From Clostridiales bacterium (GTDB lineage Bacteria; Bacillota; Clostridia; Oscillospirales; Oscillospiraceae), in contig SFLH01000006.1 of NCBI GenBank assembly GCA_004554585.1, forward strand, positions 1-64,000: 64,000 nucleotides of DNA. Reading direction: 5' to 3'. The position numbers and the translations under genes are program-made. Below are positions 42,812 to 50,763 of this stretch, one piece after another (position 1 is the stretch's first letter; each line of letters opens with the position of its first letter). Under the pieces are notes generated by a model that saw only the letters and a list, made by a program, of their open reading frames with translations, was not told the origin of the DNA and did not search any database.

Positions 42812-43502
42812 AGCCCAGGGCCTCCCGGATGGTTTCGGGGTTCACCGCCCCGCCGGAAAAAGTCTGCCGGAGGCTTCCCTGGTCCAGCACCACCACCCGG
42901 CCGGCGTTCCGGCACAGGCTCTCCAGGATGTGGGAGGAAAAGAGAACCGTCCCCCGCTGGGGGTACTCCTGGAGCAGGGTGTAGAGAAACTCCGTGCTGG
43001 CAAAGTCCAGGCCGCTGGCGGGCTCGTCCAGCAGCAGCAGGCTGGGGGCCAGGGCAAAGGCGGCGATGAGGCCGGCCTTTTTCCGGCTGCCCAGGGACAG
43101 GTCCTTGAGCAGGACCTGGGTGTAGGGCTGGAACTGAAAGCCCTCCACCAGCCGGGAGACCTCCGGCACAGGCTGGCCATAGCAGGCGGCGGCATAGGCC
43201 AGGTACTCGGAAAAGGTGAAATAGGGAAAGGAGGGGTTCTCCGCGAAGACGAAATAGCGCGCCCGCTGAAAGGCCGGGTCCCGGAAGGCGCAGGGCCGGC
43301 CCCGCCACAGGACCTGCTGGGCCCGGCAGTGGGGCAGCAGCCCGGCCAGGGCCCGGAAGAGGGTGGTCTTCCCCGCCCCGTTGCGCCCCAGCAGACCCAC
43401 CACCTCCCCGGGCCACAGGTCCAGGGACAGGCCGGAGAGCACCGGGCGGCCGGGGGCGTAGCCTCCCTCCAGGCCCCGCAGGGAGAGAAGGGGGTCCCTC
43501 AT
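42792..43502 (-). CDS. ABC transporter ATP-binding protein
   Basis: A 236-aa ATPase: Walker A GRNGAGKTT near residue 38, Q-loop FVFAENPSF, a degenerate signature LSLGSRKKAG in place of LSGGQ, Walker B LLLLDEPASGLD and the switch His in FSSHIL. This signature variant is usual for ABC-2 exporters. Works with the overlapping permease. Confidence 0.9.
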   Translation of the reverse strand: MRDPLLSLRGLEGGYAPGRPVLSGLSLDLWPGEVVGLLGRNGAGKTTLFRALAGLLPHCRAQQVLWRGRPCAFRDPAFQRARYFVFAENPSFPYFTFSEYLAYAAACYGQPVPEVSRLVEGFQFQPYTQVLLKDLSLGSRKKAGLIAAFALAPSLLLLDEPASGLDFASTEFLYTLLQEYPQRGTVLFSSHILESLCRNAGRVVVLDQGSLRQTFSGGAVNPETIREALGYAPPDW

Positions 43503-43508
43503 GGTCCC

Positions 43509-43676
43509 TCACCTCCCCTGGTCTTTCCGGTCCTTTTCCCGCTTCCACTGCCCATAGGCCGAGGCCAGCAGGAGGCCCCCCAGCACCAGATACAGCAGGG
43601 CAAAGGCCCAGTTCCCCGTCACCCCGCAGTAGACCAGACAGCCCGCGAACACCAAACCCAGAATCAGACGAAACAT
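43509..43676 (-). CDS. Small two-helix membrane protein
   Basis: A 55-aa protein with two TM segments (LILGLVFAGCLVYCGV and FALLYLVLGGLLLASAYG) and a basic tail (WKREKDRKDQGR). AAGGAGG lies 8 nt before the ATG at 43676. Six nt upstream of the ABC ATPase, so probably the first gene of that exporter operon. Role unknown. Confidence 0.65.
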   Translation of the reverse strand: MFRLILGLVFAGCLVYCGVTGNWAFALLYLVLGGLLLASAYGQWKREKDRKDQGR

Positions 43677-43792
43677 TGCCATTGCCTCCTTGCGCTCACG
43701 GCGCGTGGTTTTTTCTGGTCCCAGCATACCGCAAAGGAGGGCCCTGTGCCGGATGGTCCGCCAATGGCGGGTTTTTGGCCGCAAAAAGAGCA

Positions 43793-43946
43793 AACCGCCT
43801 CTATAGAGGCGGTTCCAGCAGCGACACAGAAGGCCCAACCGCCTTTATAGAGGCGGTTCCAGCGGCAGCGCGGGAGGTCCAACCGCCTCTATAGAGGCGG
43901 TCCCGGTGGCAGCACGGAAGGCTCAACCGCCTCTATAGAGGCGGTT
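43793..43946. repeat. Array of four 22-bp palindromes with exact 44-bp period
   Basis: Palindromes centred on GCCTCTATAGAGGC occupy 43793-43814, 43837-43858, 43881-43902 and 43925-43946. Three are perfect or have one end mismatch (unit 2 has T for C, unit 3 ends TC). The three 22-bp spacers are related (CCAGC.GC...C.G.AGG.CC). The array lies between the ABC exporter operon and the end of the LytTR kinase gene; each unit can fold as a 9-bp stem with loop TATA. No gene in 43677-44011. Confidence 0.93.
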
Positions 43947-44011
43947 GGGGCGGCCCGGCGCAGGAAAAAAGCCGGCCGCCCGTTTTGGGCGGCCGGCGGG
44001 AAGCGGATGGC

Positions 44012-45286
44012 TCACGGCAGCTTGACCGGCTGGAAGGACAGGGTGACCACCGCGCGGAACACCCCGTCGGCCCAGTCCGTCTGCAGGACCCCCTCGTAGC
44101 GCTCCGCCGCGGCCTGGACGCTTTTCAGGCCCCAGCCGTGGCGGGTCCGGTCCTTTTTGGCGCTCACCAGGGCCCCCTGGTCCCGGTGGGGGGCCTGGCC
44201 ATAGCTGTTTTCCACCTTGATGATGAGGGTCTGCTGAATGCGCCGGATGGTCAGGCGGAGAAGGCGCCGGTCCGCCGGGGCGGCCGCCAGGGCCTCCAGG
44301 GCGTTGTCCAGCAGGTTGCCCAAAATGGCCGTCAGGTCTACCCCCCGGATGTCCGTGTTCCGGGGAAACTCCACGTTCACCTGGGTCTGGGCCCCCAGGG
44401 CCTGGGCCCGGGCCGTCTTGCTGGTGATCAGGTGGTCCACCGCCGGGTCCCCGGTCCAGACGGTGTGAGCCATCTCCTCCACAGGCCCCCGCAAGTCCTG
44501 GCAGTAGCGCCGGGCCGCCGCCAGGTCCCCCTCATCCAGGCAGTGGCAGAGGACCTCGATGTGGTTGTGCAGGTCGTGGTAGAGCTTGGCGTTGTCGGCA
44601 TAGGTCCGGCGCAGGGCCTGGTAGTCCCGCTCCAGGATGGCCGCCTGCGCCTGCTTGAGCCGGGCGACCTCCCCCGCCAGCTCCCGCTGGCGGTTCAGCC
44701 GGTGCACCAGCAGGGCCACCAGCAGGAGGGTGGCCAGGAGAATCCAGGTGCTCACCAGGTCCTCCTCCAGGGGGAGCACCCGCTGCTGGGAGAGGGTCAC
44801 CGCCCCGAAGAAGCCCAGCACCCCGGCGGCCGTCACCAGGGGCGTGGTCTCCAGAGCCCGCCGCCGGTCCGCCAGCACCAGGAGGATCAGCAGCAGCCGG
44901 GTCAGCCAGACCCCCGCCGCCGGGGCCGGGGCGGCCGCCGCCGTCCAGCCGGCCTGGTGGGCCAGGATGCCCGTCCACGCCGCCAGCAGGAACTCCCACA
45001 GGGCCGCCCCCATCTCGTAAAACACCGCCAGAAACAGCGCCGGGCGCAGGCGGTCTCTCCGGCCGGCAGCCGCGGCGGCGGCGACCACCGCCGCCTCCGC
45101 CCCCAAAACCAGCACCGGGGCGCCTCCGGCCTCCTGCACCAGGGTGACAGCCGCCCCGCCCAGGGCGGCCAGGGCCAGGGTCCGCCGTCCCGGGGCGGTC
45201 TGGGTCCGGCGGGCGGCCAGGGCGATGCCCGCCCCCAGGCGCAGCAGGTTGGCGGCCAGCTGGGCCAGCAAAAGCAGCCAGGTCAT
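44012..45286 (-). CDS. AgrC-like sensor histidine kinase (GHKL ATPase)
   Basis: A 424-aa membrane kinase. The first 195 residues hold about six TM segments; then a coiled-coil linker, the dimer/phosphoacceptor region LYHDLHNHIEVL (His237 the likely phosphate acceptor), the N-box ILGNLLDNALEAL, and the G-box HGWGLKSVQAAAERYEG. This is the HPK10/AgrC layout that pairs with LytTR regulators. The start (45286) overlaps the regulator stop (ATGA). No autoinducer-peptide gene (agrD) or agrB is near. Confidence 0.88.
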   Translation of the reverse strand: MTWLLLLAQLAANLLRLGAGIALAARRTQTAPGRRTLALAALGGAAVTLVQEAGGAPVLVLGAEAAVVAAAAAAGRRDRLRPALFLAVFYEMGAALWEFLLAAWTGILAHQAGWTAAAAPAPAAGVWLTRLLLILLVLADRRRALETTPLVTAAGVLGFFGAVTLSQQRVLPLEEDLVSTWILLATLLLVALLVHRLNRQRELAGEVARLKQAQAAILERDYQALRRTYADNAKLYHDLHNHIEVLCHCLDEGDLAAARRYCQDLRGPVEEMAHTVWTGDPAVDHLITSKTARAQALGAQTQVNVEFPRNTDIRGVDLTAILGNLLDNALEALAAAPADRRLLRLTIRRIQQTLIIKVENSYGQAPHRDQGALVSAKKDRTRHGWGLKSVQAAAERYEGVLQTDWADGVFRAVVTLSFQPVKLP

Positions 45287-46005
45287 CCGATCCTCTCCCC
45301 CCAAAAACGGTTGATCTTCTCCTTCACGTCCTGCAGGTGGCCCCGGCTGATGGGCAGGCACTGGCCGGTGCTCAGCTCGGCCATGCCCCCGCTGATCTTG
45401 CGGATCTGCAGGATGTTGGCGATGCAGCCCCGGTCCAGAAAGACAAACTCCGGGGCGTGGAGCTCCTCAAAGACCTGCTGCAGGCTCTTGCGCACCTTGG
45501 CCGTCCCCGACGCCGAGACGATGCGGGCGTTCTTCCCCTCCCGCTGGATGTAGAGGATCTCCTGGAAGGAGATCCGCTCCAGGCGGCTGGCGGTCTGGAT
45601 GGTGTAGGTCTGGCCGGCCTCCAGCTGGATGAGCTTGGCCGCGTCGGTCACGGCGGCGGCCAGCCGGGTTTCCCGGTCGCTTTTGGGCACGTAGCGGAAG
45701 ATGGACAGCTCGAAGGCGTCGATGGCGTACTCCCGGTGAGAGGTCACAAAGATGATCCGCACCTTGGGCAGGATCTCCCGGCACCGCCGGGCCATCTCCA
45801 TGCCGTCCAGGCCGGGCATCTCGATGTCCAGCAGGAGCAGGTCGTAGAAAAAGCCGTCGTCGGTGAGGTCGTCCAGCAGGGTCTGGCTCTGGGTATAGCG
45901 GGTGACCTCCCCGGCGATGCCGCAGGCCCGCAGGCTGTCCCGGACGATGGCCTCCTCCTGGGCCGCCGCCTGGGGCTCGTCGTCGCAGATGGCGATTTTC
46001 AGCAT
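45283..46005 (-). CDS. LytTR-family response regulator
   Basis: A 240-aa regulator: receiver domain (KIAICDDE, phosphoacceptor Asp60 in LLLLDIEMPG, Thr/Lys region VTSHREYAIDAF..YVPKS), then a LytTR DNA-binding domain (about 135-240, with IQTASRLERISFQEILYIQR and FVFLDRGCIANILQI). First gene of the two-component operon. Start 46005 (MLKIAICDDE). Confidence 0.9.
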   Translation of the reverse strand: MLKIAICDDEPQAAAQEEAIVRDSLRACGIAGEVTRYTQSQTLLDDLTDDGFFYDLLLLDIEMPGLDGMEMARRCREILPKVRIIFVTSHREYAIDAFELSIFRYVPKSDRETRLAAAVTDAAKLIQLEAGQTYTIQTASRLERISFQEILYIQREGKNARIVSASGTAKVRKSLQQVFEELHAPEFVFLDRGCIANILQIRKISGGMAELSTGQCLPISRGHLQDVKEKINRFWGERIG

Positions 46006-46027
46006 GGCGCGCACCCCCTTTTCCCCC

Positions 46028-46056
46028 ATTATACCCGCCCGGCCCGGCGGGCGCAA
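46028..46056 (-). promoter_or_regulatory. Promoter of the LytTR two-component operon
   Basis: Minus-strand TTGCGC (46056-46051), 17-nt spacer, TATAAT (46033-46028). The spacer is itself a GC palindrome (CCCGCCGGGCCGGGCGGG), a possible operator. Only 22 nt to the start codon. Confidence 0.7.
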
Positions 46057-46123
46057 CGGCGGAACCCTCCGCCTGCCAAAGGGCCCCGCCCCACAGGGGG
46101 CGGGGCCGGGGCCATTTGGACAG

Positions 46124-46160
46124 AAAAACAGGGTCCGCGCAAACCACTCGCTGACCCTGC
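46124..46160 (-). terminator. Terminator downstream of tadA
   Basis: Minus-strand CAGGGTCAGCG/CGCGGACCCTG stem followed by TTTTTCTG. A separate GGCCCCGCCCCC/GGGGCGGGGCC hairpin lies at 46082-46109. Confidence 0.7.
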
Positions 46161-46250
46161 TTTCCCGAAGGTTAAAAAATGAAAAGAAGCTTTCTTGACT
46201 CTTGCAAGGTTATCTTACCAAGGACATGTTACAAAAAAAGGCCGCAAATG

Positions 46251-46727
46251 TTACAGAATCTTTAAGTTTTCGGGACCTTTCTCCCGCACCTGGGCAAAGA
46301 AGTCCCGCAGGACCTGGGCGCACTCCTCTTCCAGAATATGGCCGACGATTTTGGGGTGGTGGCGGAAGTCCTCCTCAAAGAGGTTGAGGATGGACCCGCA
46401 GGCCCCGAAGCCCCGGTCCTTGGCCCCGTAGTAGATCTCCGGGATGCGGGCAGAGAGAATCCCCCCGGCGCACATGGGGCAGGGCTCTAAGGTCACATAG
46501 AGGCGGGCCCCCTTCAGCCGCCAGTCCCCATGGGCGCGGCAGGCGTCCCGGATGGCCTCCAGCTCCGCGTGGGCCAGGGGGTCGTGGTCCCCCTCCCGGC
46601 GGTTGCGGCCCCGGCCGAGGATCTCCCCCTCCCGGGAGACGATGACGCAGCCCACGGGGACCTCCCCGGCGGCGGCGGCCTGTCTGGCCAGGTCCAGGGC
46701 CTGGCGCATATATTCCTCGTGTTCCAC
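46251..46727 (-). CDS. tadA: tRNA adenosine(34) deaminase TadA
   Basis: A 158-aa zinc deaminase making inosine at the wobble position of tRNA-Arg. Catalytic HAELEAI (His and proton-shuttling Glu) and the zinc cysteines PCPMCAG are clear, with N-terminal EHEEYMRQALDLARQAAAAG. The start is GTG at 46727 after GGGAGGG; the longer frame reaches into unrelated sequence. Confidence 0.95.
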   Translation of the reverse strand: MEHEEYMRQALDLARQAAAAGEVPVGCVIVSREGEILGRGRNRREGDHDPLAHAELEAIRDACRAHGDWRLKGARLYVTLEPCPMCAGGILSARIPEIYYGAKDRGFGACGSILNLFEEDFRHHPKIVGHILEEECAQVLRDFFAQVREKGPENLKIL

Positions 46728-46932
46728 CCAGCATCCCTCCCGGAGTGTGATGGGGACATTGTAGCGGATTTCCCCGCCCCGCGCAAGAGCAAAGATCCCC
46801 CGCCGGCTCTTCGCCGGCGGGGGATGGGGTCCCGAAAACAGGGGGCGGGGGCCGTCCTTGCCCCCGTCCGTGGTTTTTCCATGCGGCAAAGCCTTTCCCC
46901 ACGGCAGGGGGGCCTTGCCTCCCATGGTCCTC

Positions 46933-48432
46933 TCACCCGGAGGGGTGGAGGGGGTGGACCCCCATGGCCTGGAGGGCGGAGAGGTAGAGCAGCCCTCCGA
47001 AGACCAGGCCCCCCGCCGCCCCGGCCAGGGGGGAGACGGCTGCCCGCAGGAGGACGGTCTCCATGAGCTGGCCGCAGGAGGCGGCCAGGCAGGCGGCCAG
47101 GGCGGGGGCGGCGAACCATTGAAAGACGGGCAGGGTCAGGCCGATGGCCCGGGATACCCCCCGCCAGCTCAAGGCGGCCCCCACCAGGCTGGACAGGACG
47201 AAGGCGCCGGCGTACCCGGCCATCCCCATCCGGCTGACCGTCAGGCAGGTCAGGCCCAGCTGCAGCCCGTCGGCGGCCAGGGCGGCCAGGGCGGCGGTGT
47301 TCTGCCGGCCCACGCCGCTGAGCACGCAGGCAAACAAGCTCTGCCAGCAGGAGAAGAGGACCCCCAGGGCCAGCAGGGGCAGGTGATCCCCCGCTCTCGG
47401 GTCGCCGTAGAGGCTCTGACCGATGGCGTCCCCCAGCACCGCCAGCAGGGCCAGGGCGGGGATGAGGATGAGGTTGGCCGCCCCCACCCCCCGGCGCACC
47501 AGGCGGCGGATGGTCTCCCCCTGGCCCAGGGCGCTGGCCCGGGAGAGCCGGGGGGCCAGCACCAGCCCCAGGGCGCTGAGAAAGGCCGTGGGCACCAGGA
47601 GCATGGGCAGGGTCATGCCGAAGGTCACCCCGTAGGTGGACACCGCCTGGCTCTGGTCCATGCCCCCCAGCACCAGCAGCCGGGGAATGAGCACGGCGTT
47701 GGCCGAGGAGATGAGGTTGCCCAGCAGGGCGGCCAGCCCCAGGGGGGCGGCGATGCGGACGATCTTCCGCCGCAGCTGGCCCCGGGGCACCCCCTGGCCG
47801 GTGAGCCGCCCGGCGGGGCCCAGGGCCCAGCGGAAGAGGACCAGCTGGGTCAGGGCGGAGGTCACCTCGCACAGGGCCATGCCCAGCACGATGGCCCCCA
47901 CGGTCCCCTCGGCGGTCCGGGGGGCGAGGACCTGGACCATGGCCAGCACCAGCACCGCCCGGAGGACCTGCTCGGCCAGCTCCGTCAAAGCGGCGGGGTA
48001 GACCCGGCCCACCCCGTAGAAATAGTGTTTGTGCAGGTTTTCGGTCCCCGTCAGCAGCAGGCAGGGAATGAGCAGCACCAGGCCCAGCCGGGTCCGGGCG
48101 TCCCCCAGCAGATAGACCGAGACCCCGTCGGAAAAGACGGCCAGCAGGGCGCAGGGGACCAAGGCCAGCAGGAAAAACAGCTTCACCGCCTGCCCCCGCA
48201 CCTGGTAAATGGCCCGGCGGCTGCCCAGGGCCTGGTACCAGGCCGACAGGTTGGACACGGCGGTGGTCAGCCCCACCGACGTCAGGGACAGCAGCACCGA
48301 GTACACCGGCAGAATCAGCTGATACAGGCCCAAAACCTCCGCCCCGGCCAGCCGGGTGAGAAAGACCCGATAGACAAAGCCCACCACCTGGGAGAGGACC
48401 CCCGTCAGGGTGAGCACCACCACGCTTTGCAC
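46933..48432 (-). CDS. SpoVB-like MATE/MOP flippase
   Basis: A 499-aa integral membrane protein with about 14 TM helices of the MOP (multidrug/oligosaccharidyl-lipid/polysaccharide) superfamily. The opening LTLTGVLSQVVGFVYRVFLTR and the AGAEVLGLYQLILPVYS stretch are characteristic of SpoVB/YtgP (MurJ-like) lipid-II flippases. It may export peptidoglycan precursors, for cortex or vegetative wall. GTG at 48432 follows AAAGGAGG by 7 nt and is preferred over the upstream ATG. Confidence 0.85.
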   Translation of the reverse strand: MQSVVVLTLTGVLSQVVGFVYRVFLTRLAGAEVLGLYQLILPVYSVLLSLTSVGLTTAVSNLSAWYQALGSRRAIYQVRGQAVKLFFLLALVPCALLAVFSDGVSVYLLGDARTRLGLVLLIPCLLLTGTENLHKHYFYGVGRVYPAALTELAEQVLRAVLVLAMVQVLAPRTAEGTVGAIVLGMALCEVTSALTQLVLFRWALGPAGRLTGQGVPRGQLRRKIVRIAAPLGLAALLGNLISSANAVLIPRLLVLGGMDQSQAVSTYGVTFGMTLPMLLVPTAFLSALGLVLAPRLSRASALGQGETIRRLVRRGVGAANLILIPALALLAVLGDAIGQSLYGDPRAGDHLPLLALGVLFSCWQSLFACVLSGVGRQNTAALAALAADGLQLGLTCLTVSRMGMAGYAGAFVLSSLVGAALSWRGVSRAIGLTLPVFQWFAAPALAACLAASCGQLMETVLLRAAVSPLAGAAGGLVFGGLLYLSALQAMGVHPLHPSG

Positions 48433-48635
48433 CGGCTCACCTCCTTTTCCCCTCACTCTATGCGCCCGGCGGGCCGTTCATGTTTCCCCGCCGCAGGCTG
48501 AAAGTCCTCTCCCGCCCTCCTGCAAAATCGGCCGGTGGAACCGGGGGCGATCCCCCCGGTTTCATGCCCTGTCAATTCCACAGAAATCAGGTCTTTTTTT
48601 CGTTTTTTTTCGGTAAATCAGCGAAAAGGTTTGCC

Positions 48636-48664
48636 TTGTCCCATGGGGGAAAATGCAGTATACT
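48636..48664 (+). promoter_or_regulatory. Promoter of the crt-hbd operon
   Basis: TTGTCC (48636-48641), 17-nt spacer, TATACT (48659-48664). The gap to the crt start holds AGGAGG at 48719-48724. T-rich stretches at 48593-48611 precede it; 48433-48635 holds no gene. Confidence 0.7.
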
Positions 48665-48731
48665 ATTGCACGAAGTATTCATTACAGGGGGGAATTACGC
48701 CCTGTAAGACCAATGATAGGAGGAAATCCCT

Positions 48732-49508
48732 ATGGCATTTGTTGAGCTGACCAAAAAGGACAACATCGCGGTCATCACCATGAACCGCCCTGAGGCCCTG
48801 AATGCTCTGAGCAAGGCTGTCTTTGCCGATCTGGAGGCTGTTCTGGACGACGTGGAGAACGACGACGACGTCTATGTGGTGGTCATCACCGGCGCAGGCC
48901 GCGCCTTCATCGCCGGCGCCGACATCGGCGAGATGGCTCCCATGAACGTGGCTGAGGGTCTGGACTTCAGTGAGCTGGGCAACCGCCTGCTCATGCGGGT
49001 GGACATGATGGAAAAGCCCACCATCGCTGCTGTCAACGGCTTCGCTCTGGGCGGCGGCTGCGAGATGGCTCTGGCCTGCGACATCCGCATCGCTTCCGAG
49101 AAGGCCAAGTTCGGCCAGCCCGAGGTGGGCCTGGGCATCATCCCCGGCTTCGGCGGCACCCAGCGTATGGCCCGTATCATCGGCACCGGCGCTGCCATGG
49201 AGCTCATTTACACCGCCGACACCATCGACGCCCAGAAGGCCAAGGAGATCGGCATGGTCAACTATGTGGTTCCCGCTGAGGAGCTCATGGACAAGACCAT
49301 GGAAATGGCCCAGAAGATCTGCAAGAATGCCCAGAAGGCCATTCGCGTGTCCAAGATGGCCATCCGCCGCGGCATCGACTGCGACATCTCCACCGCCGTC
49401 ACCTACGAGGCCCTGGCCTTCGCCACTTGCTTCGGCACCGAGGACCAGAAGGAGGGCATGCAGGCCTTCCTGGAGAAGAGAAAGGAAAAGCACTTCAAGA
49501 ACCGCTAA
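48732..49508 (+). CDS. crt: Crotonase (3-hydroxybutyryl-CoA dehydratase)
   Basis: A 258-aa enoyl-CoA hydratase giving crotonyl-CoA from 3-hydroxybutyryl-CoA. Oxyanion-hole segment AGADIGEM near 65-72 and FALGGGCEMALACDIRIAS near 106-124; catalytic Glu pair expected in ALGGGCE and GQPEVGLG. Codon use here and in hbd favours GCT, CGT and GGT more than the neighbours, a sign of high expression. Followed by hbd 76 nt later. Confidence 0.94.
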   Translation: MAFVELTKKDNIAVITMNRPEALNALSKAVFADLEAVLDDVENDDDVYVVVITGAGRAFIAGADIGEMAPMNVAEGLDFSELGNRLLMRVDMMEKPTIAAVNGFALGGGCEMALACDIRIASEKAKFGQPEVGLGIIPGFGGTQRMARIIGTGAAMELIYTADTIDAQKAKEIGMVNYVVPAEELMDKTMEMAQKICKNAQKAIRVSKMAIRRGIDCDISTAVTYEALAFATCFGTEDQKEGMQAFLEKRKEKHFKNR

Positions 49509-49584
49509 TCCCCTTCTCCCCTTTCCTTTCCGCCCCCCGGGGGCATCCTGAATCAATCAAATTATAAATTGGAGGAACACCACA

Positions 49585-50433
49585 ATGGCTATCAATAAGA
49601 TTATGGTGCTGGGCGCTGGCACCATGGGTATGGGTATCGCTCAGGTTTTCGCCGAGGCTGGCAAGACCGTCATCGTCCGCGACATCAAGGATGAGTTCAT
49701 TCAGCGCGGCGAGGGCGTTCTGAAGAAGAACCTGGAGAAGAAGGTCAGCAAGGGCAAGATCTCCGTGGAGGACAAGAACGACATGCTCTCCCGCGTCTCC
49801 TTCACCCTGGAGCTGAACGACGCCAAGGACTGCGACCTGGTGGTTGAGGCCGCCATCGAGGTCCTGGACATCAAGAAGAGCATCTTCAAGGAGCTCGACG
49901 AGATCTGCAAGCCCGACACCATCCTGGCTTCCAACACCTCCTCCATCTCCATCACCGCCATCGCTGCTGCCACCAAGCGTCCTGAGAAGGTCCTGGGCAT
50001 GCACTTCTTCAACCCCGCTCCCGCCATGAAGCTGGTGGAAGTCATCCGCGGCGCCCGTACCAACGACGAGACCTTCCAGGCCGTCTATGCCTGCGCCAAG
50101 GAGATCGGCAAGAGCCCCGTCGAGGTCGGTGAGGCCCCCGGTTTCGTGGTCAACCGCATCCTGTTCCCCATGATCAACGAGGCCATCATCGTCCTGGAGA
50201 ACGGCATCGCCTCCAAGGAAGACATCGACACCGCCATGATGTACGGTGCCAACCACAAGATGGGCCCCCTGGCTCTGGCCGACCTGGTTGGTCTGGACAT
50301 CTGCCTGGCCATCATGGAGACCATCTTCACCGAGACCGGCGACTCCAAGTATCGTCCCGCTCTGACCATGAAGAAGATGGTCCGCGCTGGCCTGCTGGGT
50401 CAGAAGACTGGCGAGGGCTTCTACAAGTACTAA
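49585..50433 (+). CDS. hbd: 3-hydroxybutyryl-CoA dehydrogenase
   Basis: A 282-aa NAD(P)-dependent dehydrogenase reducing acetoacetyl-CoA. Rossmann start KIMVLGAGTMGMGIAQVFAE, catalytic region NTSSISITAIA and MHFFNPAPAMKLVEVIRG, and the C-terminal domain APGFVVNRILFPMINEAI. GGAGGAACACCACA precedes the ATG. Forms the butyrate operon with crt; thl, bcd and etfAB are not in the window. Repeat C2 starts at the stop codon. Confidence 0.96.
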   Translation: MAINKIMVLGAGTMGMGIAQVFAEAGKTVIVRDIKDEFIQRGEGVLKKNLEKKVSKGKISVEDKNDMLSRVSFTLELNDAKDCDLVVEAAIEVLDIKKSIFKELDEICKPDTILASNTSSISITAIAAATKRPEKVLGMHFFNPAPAMKLVEVIRGARTNDETFQAVYACAKEIGKSPVEVGEAPGFVVNRILFPMINEAIIVLENGIASKEDIDTAMMYGANHKMGPLALADLVGLDICLAIMETIFTETGDSKYRPALTMKKMVRAGLLGQKTGEGFYKY

Positions 50434-50623
50434 GAATTTTTGGACCCGCTTCGCTGGGCTCCAAAAATTGAGAGATGCAGCCGACTGCGCGCAAAACCCC
50501 GGATGCCTATGGCATCCGGGGTTTTACACTTGCGGCTGAGAAGTATTTTTCCCCCGGCGGAGCCGGGGGAAAAATGCATTGGAATTTGTTCCAGTGCCTG
50601 CGGGCGCTGGAAGTCTGCGACGC
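50434..50623 (-). repeat. Structured repeat family C, copy C2 (minus orientation)
   Basis: Begins right after the hbd stop codon with the terminal hairpin (AATTTTTGGACCCGC..GGGCTCCAAAAATT) and reads in the family orientation on the minus strand. The outer stem is AGCCG/CGGCT (50479-50483 with 50533-50537), the inner hairpin AAAACCCCGGATGCC/GGCATCCGGGGTTTT and the middle stem TTTTTCCCCCGG/CCGGGGGAAAAA. Hairpin 1 has one mismatch (CCAGCGCCC..GGCACTGG). The rest of 50624-50763 holds no gene. Confidence 0.85.
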
Positions 50624-50763
50624 TTTTTTCTTGCTTGGGGCAGGGGGAAAGCGTCGTTGTTTTTTCCACAAAATGATCCTCTTTTGGGGATAAAAAGGGA
50701 GCCGCCGCCGGCAAGAGGGGGCCGGACGGCGGCACGAGGAAAAAGGAAAGAGAGGTAGCGATG

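Noticed and set aside
43793..43946. CRISPR array
   Set aside because: Repeats are palindromic and 22 bp, spacers are also 22 bp and related to one another, and no cas gene is nearby. Treated as a tandem palindrome array.
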